From Deltaproteobacteria bacterium (lineage in GTDB: Bacteria; Desulfobacterota; Desulfomonilia; UBA1062), in assembly GCA_018436855.1 (NCBI GenBank), contig JAHDKO010000050.1:62001-126000 (forward strand): DNA of 64,000 bases, read 5' to 3'. The position numbers were made by a program, and so were the translations under genes. This document shows positions 61,750 through 64,000 of this stretch, piece after piece. The notes beneath the pieces are model-generated. The model worked only from the letters and a program-made list of their open reading frames with translations, had not been told where the DNA came from and searched no databases. Every line of letters begins with the position of its first letter. Position 1 is the first letter of the stretch.

Positions 61750-62471
61750 GATGAATCCCCCGTAAATCCATAGATAAAAAACCCATTTTAAGAATCCCCT
61801 GATGTCCCCGGAATGTACGGCCGCCGGTTCGGCCGAGCACCACCCCGCAAGCCCGAGCCATGGAAGAGAAAAAGGAGCCCCTCTTGCTGCTGACGGCATC
61901 GGGGGCACTTTCATGCGCGGCATGAAACAGGGAAAAGGAAAGCGAGATTTTTTTTGTGCCCTGTATCTGCGATAGAATCAGACGATCACCCCTCTTCCGA
62001 GCACCGAGAGAAAACAATGTCATTTCAACCGCGAGAGCTGCCGGAACCACATATGTTCAAAGAATAGCAGAAAGATCAGGGGCCTGTAAAGATAAGAATA
62101 ATTGAGAAGATGTGAAGGTACAAACCTCTCGTGTCAGGTTTTCGCAAGACCGGAGAGAGTGCCCCTTTCTTTCGGCGCCTCCCGGGAGGAGCATACCGGC
62201 ATGGGGATTGTCCTGTATGAATCGGCAGGTACTGCCCATCACCCTTCCTTGAGAATGATCACTCCAAGGTTAGAATGATTCATGTCGATCGGATGAATCC
62301 CGCAGGACACGCTTCCCTTCTCTCCCTCCCTTTTCTCCGGGGGAGAAGAGAAACGAAGATGGGAAAGGAGGCAGGAGGCATGGCGCAAACAGGTACGGGA
62401 AGCCCTGACGTCATCAGGGCCGGTGTCAGCTCGCAGCGCGGATTGTGCGGGGCAGAGAAAAAGGTGATGAC
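61750..62471. other. 722-base intergenic region before fabI
   Basis: Flanked by divergent genes. The part near 62040-62130 is AT-rich. Only the promoter at 62249 stands out; no gene is visible. Confidence 0.4.
62249..62276 (+). promoter_or_regulatory. Possible promoter of fabI
   Basis: TTGAGA (62249-62254), 16-base spacer, TAGAAT (62271-62276), followed by a leader of about 190 bases before the gene at 62472. Long leaders are common for fatty-acid genes, but no attenuator is visible. Confidence 0.45.
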
Positions 62472-63266
62472 ATGGACCCCATAAAGAGTAGCGATTGTGT
62501 GGTGAGCCTTGAAGGCAAGTATGGAATGATATTCGGTATGGCCAACGAGTTCAGCATTGCATACGGCGTGGGAAAAGTCTGCCGCGCTGCAGGCGCAGAG
62601 ATCGGGGTCACCTATCTCAATGAGAAGGCGGAGCACTATGTGCGTCCCCTGGCGGAAGAGCTCGAGAGCACCATCATCATGCCCTGCAATGTCCAGAAGG
62701 CGGGCGAGCTGGAGACGGTCTTCGATGAAGTGAAACAGAAGTGGGGCAGGCTGGACTTCCTGCTGCATGCCATCGCGTACGCCCCTCTGCAGGATCTCCG
62801 CAGCCGGCTGACCGATGTCTCCCTGGAGGGATGGACCATTGCCATGGACGTCTCTGTTCACTCGTTCATCCGCATGGCACGGCTCGCCGAGCCTCTCATG
62901 ACCAGAGGCGGGTGCCTGATCACCCTGAGCTATCTGGGAGGAGAGCGGGTCATCCGGAACTACCGGATGATGGGTCCGGTGAAGGCGGCACTGCAGCAGA
63001 CCACCGAATACCTGGCAGCCGAGCTGGGAGACAAGGGCATCCGCGTGCACACCATCTCGCCGGGGCCCATCATGACCCGGGCCGCATCCGGCCTGGCCGA
63101 CTTCGAGGAGCTGCTCAGGGAGCAGTATGCCCGCGCACCGGAAAACTACGTGGTGTCCAACGAGGATGTCGGGTTTCTGGCCGCATACCTGGCGAGCGAC
63201 CGGGCGAAAGGGATGACGGGCAACCTCATCTATCTCGATTCGGGCTACAACATCATGGGCGAATAG
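62472..63266 (+). CDS. fabI: Enoyl-ACP reductase, FabI type
   Basis: 264 aa SDR-family enoyl-[acyl carrier protein] reductase, last step of each fatty-acid elongation cycle. The catalytic tyrosine and lysine are Tyr164 and Lys171 (RNYRMMGPVKAAL), the Y-x6-K spacing specific to FabI; Tyr154 (SYLGGERV) also matches the E. coli enzyme. The N-terminal NAD(H) segment reads GMANEFSIAYGVGKV. ATG with AAAGGTG before it. Stand-alone gene. The triclosan-binding region is conserved in style, but resistance or sensitivity cannot be judged. Confidence 0.93.
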   Translation: MDPIKSSDCVVSLEGKYGMIFGMANEFSIAYGVGKVCRAAGAEIGVTYLNEKAEHYVRPLAEELESTIIMPCNVQKAGELETVFDEVKQKWGRLDFLLHAIAYAPLQDLRSRLTDVSLEGWTIAMDVSVHSFIRMARLAEPLMTRGGCLITLSYLGGERVIRNYRMMGPVKAALQQTTEYLAAELGDKGIRVHTISPGPIMTRAASGLADFEELLREQYARAPENYVVSNEDVGFLAAYLASDRAKGMTGNLIYLDSGYNIMGE

Positions 63267-63285
63267 TCCCGATCCGCCGCATTCC

Positions 63286-64000
63286 TTATGGGACGAGATC
63301 GATCACAGTGACCTCCGGGGGGGAGAGGACCCGGATCGGAGGGCCCCAGGTGCCCGTGCCCCGGCTCACATAGAGGCTGGAACCGTCCGCGAGGGTGTAC
63401 AGGCCCGCTGTGCGGGGGAAGAAGATTTTCACCAGCAGGCGAAAGGGAAAGATCTGACCGCCGTGGGTGTGCCCCGAGAGCTGGAGGTTGAAGAGGCCGG
63501 TGCTGCCGTTCTCCAGGGTGGGCTGATGCTTGAGGAGCAGGACAAAGGTGTCCCGCGGAAGGCCCGATAGCAGCTCGGTTTCGGTTTTTCCCTCGTGCGC
63601 GCCCATTCGCCTGCCTGTAGGATCGTCCACGCCGGCGATCGAGATGACACCCGGGATATTCACACTCTCTCCCCTGAGCACGGTGAACCCGGCCCGCGAC
63701 GTGAAGTCCAGTGCATGGGACAGGCCCGCGTAGAACTCATGGTTGCCGGTCACGGCATACTTGCCGTACCGGGGTTGCAGCTCACGCAGGATCTCCGCCA
63801 GTCCGGCGATGCTGTCCATCTGTCCGTCCACCAGATCCCCGGTGGACACGATGAGATCGGGCTCTGCCTCACGGATTAACTCTGCGATTTTCCTGAGCCT
63901 GTCGGAGCGGACCGTAAGGCCCACGTGAACGTCCGAGATCTGAACGATCCTGAGCCTGCCCGCTTCTCCCGAGATCTTGGGCGAACGGAGAACGACCTTC
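63286..64000 (-). CDS. Metallophosphoesterase (calcineurin-like), 5' end beyond window
   Basis: Partial: the frame is open to the right edge, so the N-terminus is missing. Metal-binding motifs of the family are visible in order: QISDVHVG (at the edge), VSTGDLVDGQ, VTGNHEF, LLLKHQP and SGHTHGG. Such proteins often have an N-terminal membrane part (YkuE type, UDP-2,3-diacylglucosamine or other phosphoester hydrolysis). The end is well defined (VTVIDLVP). Confidence 0.9.
   Translation of the reverse strand, partial: KVVLRSPKISGEAGRLRIVQISDVHVGLTVRSDRLRKIAELIREAEPDLIVSTGDLVDGQMDSIAGLAEILRELQPRYGKYAVTGNHEFYAGLSHALDFTSRAGFTVLRGESVNIPGVISIAGVDDPTGRRMGAHEGKTETELLSGLPRDTFVLLLKHQPTLENGSTGLFNLQLSGHTHGGQIFPFRLLVKIFFPRTAGLYTLADGSSLYVSRGTGTWGPPIRVLSPPEVTVIDLVP

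Overview
The window is a GC-rich chromosomal segment (roughly 60% GC by eye) from a Gram-negative, probably strictly anaerobic bacterium. Gram-negative: it encodes outer-membrane beta-barrel proteins, lipoproteins, a murein transglycosylase and an NlpC/P60 hydrolase. Anaerobic: it encodes a glycyl radical enzyme with its radical-SAM activase, FdhD, a radical SAM protein and an ADP-forming acyl-CoA synthetase subunit. An archaeal-type (type II) glyceraldehyde-3-phosphate dehydrogenase and a DUF128/NrpR regulator next to glutamate dehydrogenase also fit a deltaproteobacterial lineage (Desulfobacterota, Syntrophia/Syntrophorhabdia-like). That placement is inference. I see no rRNA, tRNA, CRISPR array, intact insertion sequence or prophage.

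Layout. 0-5.3 kb (mostly minus): a large beta-barrel protein, fdhD, rlmB and a nitroreductase. 5.4-10.2 kb: a tight three-gene operon (ThDP enzyme, zinc alcohol dehydrogenase, NAD-dependent epimerase) divergent from a TetR regulator. 10.5-14.8 kb: a radical SAM/DUF4070 protein, then nrpR-gdhA. 15.3-20.7 kb (minus): a GntR/FadR-type regulator, glycyl radical enzyme, activase and flavin split-barrel protein, with a palindromic operator just upstream of the regulator. 21-28 kb: FemAB-like and DinB proteins, a broken U32 peptidase gene, a matrixin-like protease, two tandem DUF4397 lipoproteins, an HD-domain protein and YhbY. 28-35.7 kb: a hybrid sensor kinase with a periplasmic binding-protein sensor, type II GAPDH, an outer-membrane protein and a DUF4139 protein. 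36-38 kb: an SGNH hydrolase lipoprotein followed by a membrane-anchored helical protein resembling lipase foldases (Lif). 38-49 kb: CPBP protease, a pentad-repeat mini-protein, acyl-CoA synthetase alpha subunit, AEC permease, 5'-nucleotidase, MltB, AI-2E permease and a solute-binding protein. 49-54.6 kb: a nuclease overlapping a convergent gene, NlpC/P60, a triple-repeat membrane protein, a CBS protein and a Spy-like protein. 54.9-60.4 kb: KtrB-KtrA potassium uptake, an SDR remnant, GH15 glucoamylase and DUF3108. 60.5-64 kb: enoyl-CoA hydratase, a STAS-like protein, FabI and a truncated metallophosphoesterase.

The items most worth pursuing are the SGNH hydrolase/Lif-like pair, the glycyl radical enzyme operon of unknown substrate, a ~120-150 bp hairpin-containing intergenic repeat present in three copies (near 4.3, 10.3 and 20.8 kb), and the NrpR-GdhA pair. 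Decay is visible in the U32 and SDR remnants and in some small frame breaks. No sequence search was run: all names rest on motifs and family recognition from the translated sequence.
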